Shown: one piece after another, positions 26,309 through 37,596 of the stretch
Position numbering within the stretch: position 1 is the first letter of the stretch
How the letters are laid out: each line of letters begins with the position of its first letter
Assembly: GCF_021018745.1 (NCBI RefSeq)
Contig: NZ_CP063845.1
Span: 1-64,000, forward strand
Direction of reading: 5' to 3'
From: Gloeobacter morelensis MG652769
GTDB taxonomy: Bacteria > Cyanobacteriota > Cyanobacteriia > Gloeobacterales > Gloeobacteraceae
Length of the DNA stretch: 64,000 bases
Translations under genes and position numbers: made by a program
The notes under the pieces: generated by a model
Told to the model about the DNA's origin: nothing
The model's input: the letters and a program-made list of their open reading frames with translations, nothing else
Databases searched by the model: none

Positions 26309-26986
26309 CTAGCGCAACGGCACATCGACAACTGCGTACCGCTCCCATCCCGGTGCGTCATAGTGCCACCACTCGGAGGGCAACGGTAGAAAACCTTCTG
26401 CCACCATCGCTTTATGCAAAACGGCATAGTTTCGTCTGGCTTTTTCGCTCCAGTGGGCCTGGGCATCGCGGCCGGCTCGGGGCGAAAAGTCGTCGAAGGC
26501 GGTGGGCATCTCCTGTTCCTGCCCCTGGCTGTCCACCAGGGTCAGATCCACCGCCGCGCCGCGGTTGTGGCGCGAGCCCTTGGCCGGGTCAGCCACGTAG
26601 CGCTCATCGGGGACTAGTGCCCACATCTGCTTTTGCACCGTAAGCGGCCGGTAACAATCCCAGACCTGCAGGCCAAATCCCGCACCGGCCAGTCGATTTT
26701 GTACCCTGGCCAGACGCTCGGCTACCGGGGGGCGCAATAGACAGCGCGCCTCGGGGTAAACCGCCTTTTTAAGGAAGTTGTCCACAGTGGCGTAGCGCAT
26801 GTCGCGTCGCACCCCGGGAGCCACGGCACCCAAATCCACCATCGCCTCGGCCGACACCGGCTTCGCAGCCAGAACGACGGCCAAAGCCAACAGCACAAAA
26901 AACCATGGCACTAAAATTCGCGGCTCCACAACCCTGGGGACATCATACCGAGCGCTTCTGGTTTCCAGGAATCCGGGCGCCGCCAT
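26309..26986 (-). CDS. VanX/DdpX-like D-alanyl-D-alanine dipeptidase
   Basis: This 225-residue zinc peptidase has an N-terminal hydrophobic segment ending in AKPVSAEA (signal peptide or anchor). The VanX fold follows: DMRYATVDNFL, QVWDCYRPLTVQ, the zinc-site SRHNRGAAVDLTL (His and Asp) and EWWHYD (Glu and His). The enzyme cleaves D-Ala-D-Ala; in cyanobacteria it probably recycles or trims peptidoglycan. I chose the ATG at 26986, since the longer frame runs into the divergent aldo-keto reductase. An internal GTG before the hydrophobic segment is possible. Confidence 0.87.
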   Translation of the reverse strand: MAAPGFLETRSARYDVPRVVEPRILVPWFFVLLALAVVLAAKPVSAEAMVDLGAVAPGVRRDMRYATVDNFLKKAVYPEARCLLRPPVAERLARVQNRLAGAGFGLQVWDCYRPLTVQKQMWALVPDERYVADPAKGSRHNRGAAVDLTLVDSQGQEQEMPTAFDDFSPRAGRDAQAHWSEKARRNYAVLHKAMVAEGFLPLPSEWWHYDAPGWERYAVVDVPLR

Positions 26987-27035
26987 CTTCTCTGAAATAT
27001 CCTCAAGAAGGGGATTTTTTTCAGGGGGCATTTTT

Positions 27036-27983
27036 ATGCGGACCATCGCCTTGACACCTTCGGGGCCACAGGTGCCCCAAATGGGCATCGGCACCTGGGC
27101 CTGGGGAGACCGGCTTTTTTGGAACTATGGCGGCGACTACGGTCCGGCGGAAGTGCGCAACGCCTTCGAAGCCGCGGTCTCGGGGGGCGTGCCGTTTTTT
27201 GATACGGCCGAACTGTACGGTCTCGGGGAATCGGAGACGTTGCTGGGACGCTTCGAGCGCGAGAGCGGCCAGTCGGTGCAGATAGCCACCAAGTATCTGC
27301 CTTTGCCCTGGCGGTGGAGTGCCGAAGCGGTCGAGGAAGCCCTCAGCGCGAGCTTGCAGCGGCTTGGGCGCGAGCGGGTCGAGTTGTACCAGGTCCATTC
27401 GCCTTTCAATTTTTTGATGGGAGCCGACACGCTCATGGGCGCCCTTGCCCGCGAGGTAAAGCGCGGCCGGATTGCGGCGGTGGGCGTGAGCAATTACGGT
27501 GCCGCCCAGATGGAGGAGGCGCACGGACTGCTCGCCGCCCAGGGGGTGCCGCTGGCGGTCAATCAGGTGCGCTATTCGCTCCTTACCCGCGAAATCGAGG
27601 CCAACGGCGTGCTCGATACTGCCCGCAGACTCGGAGTAAAAATTTTGGCCTATAGCCCCCTGGCGCAGGGATTGCTCACCGGCAAGTACACCGCCGCCTC
27701 GCCGCCTGAGGGAGCCCGGCGCCTCGATAACCGCTACAGCCCGAGCGGCCTGGCGGCCATCGCCCCGGTGCTGGAGGTGCTGCGCGACCTGGGCCAACAG
27801 TACGAGCGCACCCCGGCCCAGGTCGCCCTCAACTGGCTGGTGGCCCAGGAAGGTGTCATACCGATTCCGGGGGCCAAAACCGCCGCCCAGGCGGAGCAAA
27901 ATCTGGGTGCCGTCGGTTGGAGCCTTGCTCCTGAAGAAGTCGACCGCCTGAGCGAGGTAAGCCGCCCCTGGCGGGCTGCGTGA
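27036..27983 (+). CDS. Aldo-keto reductase
   Basis: This 315-residue NADPH-dependent oxidoreductase has a TIM-barrel fold. The catalytic tetrad is visible: Asp and Tyr in FFDTAELYG, Lys in IATKYL and His in YQVHSP. The cofactor-binding C-terminus is VIPIPGAKTAAQAEQNL. The ATG at 27036 has AGGGGG seven bases upstream; the longer upstream frame is a shadow. The substrate is unknown. It is divergent from the VanX-like gene with only 49 bases between. Confidence 0.92.
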   Translation: MRTIALTPSGPQVPQMGIGTWAWGDRLFWNYGGDYGPAEVRNAFEAAVSGGVPFFDTAELYGLGESETLLGRFERESGQSVQIATKYLPLPWRWSAEAVEEALSASLQRLGRERVELYQVHSPFNFLMGADTLMGALAREVKRGRIAAVGVSNYGAAQMEEAHGLLAAQGVPLAVNQVRYSLLTREIEANGVLDTARRLGVKILAYSPLAQGLLTGKYTAASPPEGARRLDNRYSPSGLAAIAPVLEVLRDLGQQYERTPAQVALNWLVAQEGVIPIPGAKTAAQAEQNLGAVGWSLAPEEVDRLSEVSRPWRAA

Positions 27984-28011
27984 GATAGCTCAAATCGTTC
28001 CTGAAGATAGA

Positions 28012-28040
28012 TTGCTCACACTGCACCGTTTGGTTATACT
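28012..28040 (+). promoter_or_regulatory. Candidate sigma-70 promoter of mgtE
   Basis: TTGCTC (28012-28017) and TATACT (28035-28040) are separated by 17 bases. The -10 box matches five of six consensus bases; the -35 box matches three. It would give a leader of roughly 180 bases before the mgtE ATG. Confidence 0.45.
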
Positions 28041-28086
28041 CAAGCCAGTGGTGCAGGGGCGCTCCTTCGCACGAGCCGCGACCGCT

Positions 28087-28199
28087 CGCCTGAAAAGGCG
28101 TTTTGGCCTGTCATCCTTGTCGATTTAGGGTTCTTTCCTTGGGCAGTAGCTCTGACATTCCGATAACACTGCTCCTCTAGGAAAGGAAGGTTTCCTTTC
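28087..28199 (+). promoter_or_regulatory. Structured leader upstream of mgtE
   Basis: A short stem CGCCT-GAAA-AGGCG followed by TTTT (28087-28104) resembles a minimal attenuator. A second hairpin, GAAAGGAA/TTCCTTTC (28181-28188 and 28192-28199), sits just before the GGAGG ribosome-binding region. The sequence does not match the M-box consensus as far as I can see. Leader-mediated magnesium control is a possibility, not a demonstrated fact. Confidence 0.35.
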
Positions 28200-28228
28200 G
28201 TTCCGAGGGGGAGCGAAGGAGGCCTGCG

Positions 28229-29581
<1,353 letters not shown>

Positions 29582-29588
29582 TCATTAC

Positions 29589-29620
29589 AAAAAAGGCCGC
29601 CTCACCGGGCGGCCTTTTTT
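29589..29620. terminator. Bidirectional intrinsic terminator between mgtE and aspS
   Basis: GGCCGCC (29595-29601) pairs with GGCGGCC (29608-29614), flanked by six A's on the left and six T's on the right. It ends both convergent genes. Confidence 0.92.
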
Positions 29621-29622
29621 GC

Positions 29623-31410
<1,788 letters not shown>

Positions 31411-31527
31411 GGAAGAAGCGAGTGCAGTTTTTCCATGATAGACCCGAGCAATCACAAACCTTTATCTTCGGCATCGGCTGCCCAGGGGCGGCCGGTTCGT
31501 TCGACAGAAAACGCTACGATAACCCTC

Positions 31528-32028
31528 ATGAAGCCACTACAACGTCGCGCACTGTGGGCGGGATTGGCCCTGTCGCTATGGGCGATGCCCGCGCCGGCCC
31601 AACAGGTGGGACAACCCCAGCGCCTAACCGTCGAGGCGCAGGTCACCTTCGGCCAGCAGACCTTCAAACTGGAGGTGGCGCGCACGGTGCAACAGCAGGC
31701 GATGGGCCTGATGTTCCGTGCCCAGATGCCCGCCGATCGGGGAATGCTCTTTATCTTCGAGCCGCCCCGACCGGCTGCCTTCTGGATGCGCAATACGTTG
31801 ATTCCCCTGGATATGGTCTTTGCCCACCGGGGCAAAATCGTCTACATCGCCACCGATGTGCCGCCCTGCAAGGTGGAGCGCTGCCCGACCTACGGCCCGC
31901 AGGGGAGTATCGACGTCGATCAGGTGCTCGAACTCAACGCCGGGACGGCCGCCAGATTGCAACTGAAGACCGGCGATCGGGTGAAAGTCGAATTTGTCGG
32001 TCCCGGCGCGTTCTTGAATCCGCAATAG
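31528..32028 (+). CDS. DUF192-family exported protein
   Basis: This 166-residue protein has a signal peptide (about 1-26, LWAGLALSLWAMPAPAQQ). The DUF192 domain follows, with FKLEVARTVQQQAMGLMFR, MLFIFEPPRPAAFWMRNTLIPLDMVF and GTAARLQLKTGDRV. The family is widespread and its function is poorly known. It is divergent from aspS and lies 45 bases upstream of the apcB-like gene in the same direction. Confidence 0.88.
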   Translation: MKPLQRRALWAGLALSLWAMPAPAQQVGQPQRLTVEAQVTFGQQTFKLEVARTVQQQAMGLMFRAQMPADRGMLFIFEPPRPAAFWMRNTLIPLDMVFAHRGKIVYIATDVPPCKVERCPTYGPQGSIDVDQVLELNAGTAARLQLKTGDRVKVEFVGPGAFLNPQ

Positions 32029-32073
32029 GGGTTACACTCGTGCGCAGGAGAACTTGTTCAGCACCACTGACAT

Positions 32074-32559
32074 ATGAAAGACGCCATCAGCACGGTCATC
32101 GCCAAGTACGACTCCCAGGGCAAATACTTCGATAACGCCGCGGTCGATCAGCTCAAAGCCTACTTTGCGACCGGTGAGCTGCGGGTGCGCTCGGCGGCGG
32201 CCATCAGCGCCAACGCCCAATCGATCATCAAAGAGGCGACCGCCAAGGCACTGCTCTACAGCAGCCTGACGCGCACCGGCGGCAACATGTACTACGCCCG
32301 CCGCTTCGCCGCCTGCATCCGCGACATGGAGTACTTTCTGCGCTACGCAACCTTCGCGATGGTGGCCGGCGACACCAGCCTGCTGGATGAGTATGTTCTC
32401 AACGGCCTCAAAGAAACCTACACCTCTTTGGGTGTGCCCATCGACGCTACCGTCAAGGGTATCAACGCCCTGCGCGAGGTGGTGGCTTCGGTAGTCGGGC
32501 CGGAGGCGGCGGGCGAAGCGAGCAAGTACTTCGACCACCTGGCGAAGGGCCTGCAGTAA
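32074..32559 (+). CDS. apcB: Allophycocyanin beta-type subunit (orphan)
   Basis: This 161-residue phycobiliprotein is closer to ApcB than to ApcF or Apc[57 protein letters not shown] and [15 protein letters not shown]. Cys81, the phycocyanobilin attachment site, is present, as is Asn71 (a conserved, often methylated position). No apcA or apcC gene lies beside it, unlike the usual apcABC operon. It is probably a paralogue used in a special core position or condition. Its tail ([21 protein letters not shown] region) differs from typical ApcB and resembles ApcD tails. Confidence 0.88.
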
Positions 32560-32576
32560 GCTTGTGCACCGTTTCA

Positions 32577-32601
32577 CCGCCGCCTGCGGTGTGGGCGGCG
32601 G
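32577..32601. terminator. GC-rich hairpin between convergent apcB-like and propeller genes
   Basis: CCGCCGCC (32577-32584) pairs with GGCGGCGG (32594-32601) around a nine-base loop. There is no strong T-run, but the position between convergent genes fits a terminator. Confidence 0.5.
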
Positions 32602-32602
32602 A

Positions 32603-34264
32603 TTACCTTTGCAACTGATACAGCACGTTCGTCTTGTCGCCTGAAACGTAGACGGTGCCTTGCCTACCGAGGGCCACACCGTTGAAGACGTAGGTGGGCG
32701 GTGTGCCGGGTATGCCTTCGAGGCCGATGGGGAGATTGTGGATGAGGGTTGTAGTTTTTCCGGTTTCAGGATCCACCCGCGACAGACGGCCTGCCCCACT
32801 TTCAACGACCAGCAACTGACCGTCCGCTTCCACCGCCAGTCCCTCCGGTGCTGCCAATCCACTGGCGACGGTGAGCGGAGGGTTCAACCGCTGCCCATTC
32901 GCCACCACCTGCAAAAGCTTGCCCGAGGCGCGATCGCTCACCCAGAGATCATCGCTGGTTGCCGCCAGACCCACCGGTTCGCCCAGACTGTCAGCCAGCG
33001 TCTCCCGCTGGTTCGGATCGGCGGCTTTGGCCCGGATCACGGTGCCGCTGCCCAGTTCGGCCACGATCAGATCGCCTTGAAAGCGAATCGCATTTAAGGG
33101 CGCATCGAAGCTGTAGCTTCCGACAATCGCCCTGGCGGCCGGATCCCAGATTTGGACCGTGTTGCCGAACCAGGAGGAGAGCAGCAGATTGTTGCCGTCG
33201 GGAGCGACGGTAAACGGCGAGGAGAGCGCCGACACCCCAATGAGCGATCTTTCCACGCTCAACGGTCGGCCCTGCACGTTTCCAAATTCGCGCAAAGCGG
33301 TCCAGTCAGCCACGAACACCGATTCGCCACCGTCGGCGCGCGGCACCACCGCCACCCCACCGGGAGCAATCAGGCCACCGTCAATTACTGGGCGAACCCG
33401 GCCGTCGGCGAAAATTTCCACCACGAAGCCGTCCACGGCGCTGGAGACAAACAGGCGATCTTGGGAGTCGAAGGCCAGGTTGTCCAGACCGGGGGGAAGC
33501 ACGGCGATCACTTGCTTTTGGCCGCTAGCGGGATCGACGCGCACGATCTCGCCGGTGGCCAGGTCCACGACAAACAGGCGCCCTTTTGAATCGAATTTGG
33601 CAGCCACCGGAAAGCCGAACCCTTCGGCCACAGGAGTGATTGCCCCCGTCTCGACATCGATACGGGCAACCTGGCCTTTGAACATGATCGGACTGTATAA
33701 AAAGCCATCCGGGCCAAAGTCAAACGCGTTGGGGCCGCCGAAATTCGAAGCAATTAGCCGCGGGGGCTTTTTGCCGTCGGGATCGAGTTCGTACAGGGCG
33801 TCGCCAAAGAAGGACAGACCGACAAACAGCCGCCCGTCCGCCGAGAAAGTGATGGGATTGACGCCGCTGGGCAGCACCGCCACGGTGCGCTTGGTGCCGT
33901 CGGGTGCCAGGCGGCCGACTTCGCCGGTGAGAATCGACGTCCAGTACAGCGAACCGTCCGGGCCGAAGGTGATGTCGTCCGGCCCTTCCACCCCCTGGGT
34001 CGGACCGAAGCGCTCAAGGATGGCGCCGGTGCGGGAGCCGGCCCGAACGACCTCCCGGCCGCGCAGGCTGGCAATGTGCAGCTGGTCTTTGCTGTCGAAG
34101 GCGAGACCGTTGGCACCGTGCAGCGGACCGCCGCGCACCAGTACAGAAGCGGCGGTCTGCGCCTCGGTGGGTCTGGCGAGCAGCCAGGTGGCTGCCAGCA
34201 TGACAGCGCAGGCGGGGGCGAACCACTTTTTCAGCGTGCGCGCCTGGACATGTGCGTTGTGCAT
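32603..34264 (-). CDS. Exported NHL/SMP-30-like beta-propeller protein
   Basis: This 553-residue protein has a signal peptide (about 1-36, MLAATWLLARPTEAQT). Repeated propeller blades follow with the recurring pattern NGLAFDSKDQLHIAS, DDITFGPDGSLYWTS, NAFDFGPDGFLYS, DNLAFDSQDRLFVSS and EGLAVEADGQLLVVE. It resembles streptogramin-lyase/SMP-30/NHL families. A strong AAGGAGAAG precedes the ATG. The ligand or enzymatic role is unknown. It is probably periplasmic. Confidence 0.82.
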   Translation of the reverse strand: MHNAHVQARTLKKWFAPACAVMLAATWLLARPTEAQTAASVLVRGGPLHGANGLAFDSKDQLHIASLRGREVVRAGSRTGAILERFGPTQGVEGPDDITFGPDGSLYWTSILTGEVGRLAPDGTKRTVAVLPSGVNPITFSADGRLFVGLSFFGDALYELDPDGKKPPRLIASNFGGPNAFDFGPDGFLYSPIMFKGQVARIDVETGAITPVAEGFGFPVAAKFDSKGRLFVVDLATGEIVRVDPASGQKQVIAVLPPGLDNLAFDSQDRLFVSSAVDGFVVEIFADGRVRPVIDGGLIAPGGVAVVPRADGGESVFVADWTALREFGNVQGRPLSVERSLIGVSALSSPFTVAPDGNNLLLSSWFGNTVQIWDPAARAIVGSYSFDAPLNAIRFQGDLIVAELGSGTVIRAKAADPNQRETLADSLGEPVGLAATSDDLWVSDRASGKLLQVVANGQRLNPPLTVASGLAAPEGLAVEADGQLLVVESGAGRLSRVDPETGKTTTLIHNLPIGLEGIPGTPPTYVFNGVALGRQGTVYVSGDKTNVLYQLQR

Positions 34265-34311
34265 GTCTTCTCCTTGTTGATTAAACCTCAGTTACTTCGA
34301 GCGTTCGCAGC

Positions 34312-34341
34312 ATTGCCGACTGAGAAATTTTCTGTTAATAT
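34312..34341 (+). promoter_or_regulatory. Candidate promoter for the acidic gene set
   Basis: TTGCCG (34312-34317) and TAATAT (34336-34341) are separated by 18 bases and lie just upstream of the GTG at 34369. This supports a gene start there. Confidence 0.4.
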
Positions 34342-34368
34342 GCCGACAATTCTTGTCTCACCTGGGCT

Positions 34369-34530
34369 GTGGACATCGATACCAGTGGACAGAATGAGGC
34401 CAGCCTCGAACAGTCGGCAGGGTTTGAGGACTCCTACCCGCCAGACGAGCCGAACACCGGCGATGTCGAGCTATTTGCAGCCGCTATTGGCCCCGGCGAC
34501 GCCCAGGGGAGGACGCTTTTGGCAGCTTGA
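34369..34530 (+). CDS. Short acidic open frame, possible first part of a broken gene
   Basis: This 53-codon frame starts with GTG and reads MDIDTSGQNEASLEQSAGF onward. It is acidic and unstructured, similar in style to the next frame. Its TGA overlaps the TTG that opens the 202-residue frame (TTGA). It lies directly after a plausible promoter. It may be a real leader gene, or the 5' part of a gene split by a frameshift. The family is not recognised. Confidence 0.4.
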   Translation: MDIDTSGQNEASLEQSAGFEDSYPPDEPNTGDVELFAAAIGPGDAQGRTLLAA

Positions 34531-35135
34531 GTGTCCACAGCCTGCAAGCAGACAAAGCCAGCCAAGCAAGCGACGACACTGCCTTCGCAATGCCCAACCC
34601 GCGGGGGGGGAACAGCCAGGCCTGGGATGACTCCGACCTCAGCGTCTACCTGGAGCAACAACCTGATTTCTGGAGCGAGCCGGCTTTTGCGGACCCGACG
34701 GTCGGTGCCCTCGCTGAGGGAGCAGTAGCCTTTGCGACTGGTGCTGACATCGCCGATATTTGGGTGGATGCGGACGGCGGCGAGCCCTTCATCCACGATG
34801 CCGCCGTGGTTGCGAGCACCGGGGAAGCGGGCACTGTGTCCTGGAAGGAGGTTGGGGAGGGAGCACCCTTGGGCTTCGAGAACGATAACGAGACTGTCGC
34901 CAGTGACGACTGGGCGAACTGGGAGGCGTTGTCCGGGTGGGCGGCCACCGAAAAGACCGATGGGGAAAGCCAGGAGGTATGGGCGATCGCCGGTGCGTCG
35001 CTCGATGTGCAGGAAGGGAATGGTTTTGAGAAGTCACGAGTGTTGCAGGCCCAATTGACGGTCGAGGTGGATGGAGCGGATAGCGAGGAGCCGCCCGGCC
35101 CTGAAGCGGAGGCAGTCCCTAGAGTGGCTCACTGA
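34527..35135 (+). CDS. Acidic low-complexity protein, unrecognised
   Basis: This 202-residue protein is rich in Asp, Glu, Ala, Gly and Trp (SWKEVGEGAPLGF, DDWANWEALSGWAATEK), with no signal peptide or known domain. It opens with a TTG overlapping the previous stop. An eight-G run at 34603-34610 lies inside it and is a slippage-prone site. The next frame lies one base after its stop. Three successive frames with compensating shifts suggest translational coupling, a frameshifted gene or a sequencing error. Function unknown. Confidence 0.45.
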   Translation: MSVHSLQADKASQASDDTAFAMPNPRGGNSQAWDDSDLSVYLEQQPDFWSEPAFADPTVGALAEGAVAFATGADIADIWVDADGGEPFIHDAAVVASTGEAGTVSWKEVGEGAPLGFENDNETVASDDWANWEALSGWAATEKTDGESQEVWAIAGASLDVQEGNGFEKSRVLQAQLTVEVDGADSEEPPGPEAEAVPRVAH

Positions 35136-35136
35136 T

Positions 35137-35877
35137 ATGGGTAAAGCGGGTCTGACGGGCCTGGGTTTGGTGCAGGAGCTGACCTACCCGCTTTGGAAGC
35201 AGTTTGAGGAACCGCAAGGCAAACCCAAAAACTTCAACCTGTCGTTTCGGGACATATCCGGTTTTCCGCAGCCGACCGGTCAGGCTTACATTAACCGCAT
35301 CGATTCCTTGACCGGCAATCCGACCAAGTGGAAAGGTCTGCGGTTGGACTATGGGTCTTTTCCGGCCAAAGATCTGCTCACCAGGCAAAACATAATAGAC
35401 CCTGCAACTGGAAATAAAATATATGAAGTCGGCTGGCACTGGAACCAGGGCGGCTCTAAAAATGCTTTCGGCATTGAAAATCATACAAAAATTGATGCTG
35501 GGAGCTTTGCAGAAACCCTCGGCCGCACCCTGGAGAAGGCGAAACCGTTCGGCCGGGCGGCACTGGTGGGTGGGGTGTTCCTGGATGCCTGGGCGATGGG
35601 CAGTGTAATCCACACCGGTTTTCAAAGCAGCGATTGGAACCCTGCCGTCGTCGAAGGAGCCCGGATTGCGGGCGGGTGGGCAGGCGGGTGGGCCGCGGCA
35701 CAAGTGGGGGGAGGTCTGGGGGCGACCCTCGGCACCACCGTCCTTCCGGGTGTCGGTACGATCGTCGGGGGAGCGTTGGGCGGACTGACCGGCGGAGCTT
35801 TAGGGTATTTGGGTGGTCCAGCACTGGGGCAGAGTGCAGCAGAGCAAGCCACGGGCTCTGCACGTCCGGAACCCTAG
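35137..35877 (+). CDS. Unrecognised protein with glycine-zipper C-terminus, possible toxin
   Basis: This 246-residue protein has an N-terminal globular half (LVQELTYPLWKQFEE, RLDYGSFPAKDLLTRQ, YEVGWHWNQGGSKNAF, GIENHTKI). The second half is hydrophobic and glycine-rich (GGWAGGWAAAQVGGGLG, TIVGGALGGLTGGALGYLGG), like membrane-inserting glycine-zipper segments. The upstream in-frame extension (RRQSLEWLTD) stays open, so the start is uncertain. It is followed 18 bases later by a pentapeptide-repeat gene. The layout is reminiscent of a toxin with a protective partner, but no known toxin motif is certain. Confidence 0.5.
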   Translation: MGKAGLTGLGLVQELTYPLWKQFEEPQGKPKNFNLSFRDISGFPQPTGQAYINRIDSLTGNPTKWKGLRLDYGSFPAKDLLTRQNIIDPATGNKIYEVGWHWNQGGSKNAFGIENHTKIDAGSFAETLGRTLEKAKPFGRAALVGGVFLDAWAMGSVIHTGFQSSDWNPAVVEGARIAGGWAGGWAAAQVGGGLGATLGTTVLPGVGTIVGGALGGLTGGALGYLGGPALGQSAAEQATGSARPEP

Positions 35878-35895
35878 TCAAGGAGGCGTAGAGCG

Positions 35896-36777
35896 ATGTT
35901 TATTGTCGACTATTTCAAAGACTTCTTTCGGGAGGTGTACCTGGCTTGGCAGCATGAACGAGATATCACTATCCGGGACAAACTCAGGGTGCACAACGCC
36001 CAGGAGTTGCTGGAGCGCTACGCCCGGGGTGAGCGCAATTTTGTCGAGGCTGGTCTAAGCAAAGCACACCTGCAAGGTGTGGACCTGTCGGGAGCCAACT
36101 TCATCCATGCGAACTTAAGAGCGGCGGACCTGCGTGGGGCCAATCTGAGCGAAGCCTGCTTAATGGGTACCTCCTTAAAAGGAACGGATCTGCGTGGGGC
36201 CAATCTGACCGGGGCGACGTTTGCTTACGCGAGTTTGAGGGGCATACTCATCGACGACAAGACGCAGGTGGACCTCAAGTGGCGGACGGTGTGGGAACTG
36301 GTCAACCTGCCGCCGGTCACAGCCCGCCAACTGCCCGGAGCGGATCTTGCCAGAACCCGGCTGTCGTCGGTCCATTTGCAGCGGGCCAACCTGGCAGGGG
36401 CCGATTTTACCGAAACCGACCTCGACGAAGCGCAACTGCAGGAAGCGAATCTGCAGGGGGCTATCCTGCGTGAGGCACGCCTAGTCAGTACCAATTTGCG
36501 GGGAGTGAACCTCAGAGCAGCGGATTGCCAAGCGGCCAACCTGTTTGATGCCAACCTGTGTGATACCGATTTGCGCGAAGCCAACCTCTCCAAGGCGAAC
36601 CTGATCGAAGCTGTGCTGGTCAGTGCCGACTTGCGCGGGGCGGACTTGCGCGAAGCGAACCTCGACAGTGCGAACTGCCAGGGGGCGAATCTGGAAGGAG
36701 CGAATCTGGAAGGAGCGAATCTGGAGGGGGTGCTGCTGGCCGGGGCGACGATGCCCGATGCAAGCATTCATTCTTAA
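35896..36777 (+). CDS. Pentapeptide-repeat protein
   Basis: This 293-residue protein has a basic N-terminal helical region (about 1-45). Two blocks of A(D/N)LXX pentapeptides follow (about 49-115 and 150-288), separated by a spacer around DDKTQVDLKWRTVWEL. The blocks form a right-handed quadrilateral beta helix. Near the C-terminus three identical repeats (ANLEG) are nearly identical in DNA, showing recent expansion. A strong AAGGAGG precedes the ATG. Related proteins include gyrase-protecting Qnr/McbG, but most cyanobacterial members have unknown roles. It is probably co-transcribed with the upstream gene. Confidence 0.88.
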   Translation: MFIVDYFKDFFREVYLAWQHERDITIRDKLRVHNAQELLERYARGERNFVEAGLSKAHLQGVDLSGANFIHANLRAADLRGANLSEACLMGTSLKGTDLRGANLTGATFAYASLRGILIDDKTQVDLKWRTVWELVNLPPVTARQLPGADLARTRLSSVHLQRANLAGADFTETDLDEAQLQEANLQGAILREARLVSTNLRGVNLRAADCQAANLFDANLCDTDLREANLSKANLIEAVLVSADLRGADLREANLDSANCQGANLEGANLEGANLEGVLLAGATMPDASIHS

Positions 36778-36807
36778 AGTTACGGTTGCACCCGAGTTGA
36801 CGTTGCT

Positions 36808-37596
36808 TCAGCTCAAAAAAGAGCCGAGGCGGTCGGCCATACTGGCAAGCTGCTGCTGCACCATGGGCGGGTCAAAAATATGGCCCCCAGGGAGCATCTG
36901 CAGGGCAAAGGTGCTTGCGGTCTGTTCGCGCCAGGCCGAAAGCTGTGGGTGGGTGACCACCGTGTCGTGCGTTCCGCCGTAGACGAAGAGCGGACAATCC
37001 AGGGGTGGTTCCGGCCGGTAGAGATAGTGCTCACTCAATCGCAAATCGGCCCGCAAAATACCCAGGTAGTGCTCCCGCCACTTCGGGTGGGCCAGCAGGG
37101 CTTCGGGGGTACCGCCGACTTTGCGCACCCAGGCTAGTAGCGCCTCCTCCGACAGCAGATCGCCCGTGGGCATCGGGGAGCTCAGTTGCGGCGCCCGGCG
37201 GCTAGCCACCAGCAAACAGACCGGCAGCGGCAGGTGCTGCCGCCGCAACTGTCGCGCCAGCTCAAAACTGACCAGGGCTCCCATACTGTGCCCGAAGAAG
37301 GCAAAAGGCCGGTCGAGGTGTGGCGCAAGCACCGAGACCCATATGTCGATCAGTTCCGGCAACCGCGGCGGCATCGGTAAGCGGGTCAGATTTTCGCGGC
37401 CGGGCAACTGGCAGGGCCGCACCTCGATCGCCTCCGGCAACTGTGTGCGCCATTCGCGGTAGACCGACGCGCCGCAGCCCGCGTGGGGAAAACAAAATAA
37501 GCGCAGCCGGGCGCCCGGGTTGGGGGTACACCAGCGGAACCACTCCGCCGCCGCAAAATATGGCCCACTGCCAAGCTGATTGTTTGGTAGATTCAT
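36808..37596 (-). CDS. Type II thioesterase
   Basis: This 262-residue alpha/beta hydrolase is of the editing type. The nucleophile Ser104 is in GHSMG, with Asp211 (GTHDTVV) and His239 (PGGHIF). LRLFCFPHAGCGASVYREW is the typical N-terminus. It probably removes wrong acyl groups from ACPs or releases a product. It is the last gene of the cluster; its ATG overlaps the P450 stop (ATGA). It shares a family with the TE domains at the ends of both PKS proteins. Confidence 0.92.
   Translation of the reverse strand: MNLPNNQLGSGPYFAAAEWFRWCTPNPGARLRLFCFPHAGCGASVYREWRTQLPEAIEVRPCQLPGRENLTRLPMPPRLPELIDIWVSVLAPHLDRPFAFFGHSMGALVSFELARQLRRQHLPLPVCLLVASRRAPQLSSPMPTGDLLSEEALLAWVRKVGGTPEALLAHPKWREHYLGILRADLRLSEHYLYRPEPPLDCPLFVYGGTHDTVVTHPQLSAWREQTASTFALQMLPGGHIFDPPMVQQQLASMADRLGSFLS

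Noticed and set aside
27984-28228. M-box (ykoK) magnesium riboswitch before mgtE
   Set aside because: The leader is structured, but I could not find the conserved M-box sequence elements, so only a generic leader is reported.
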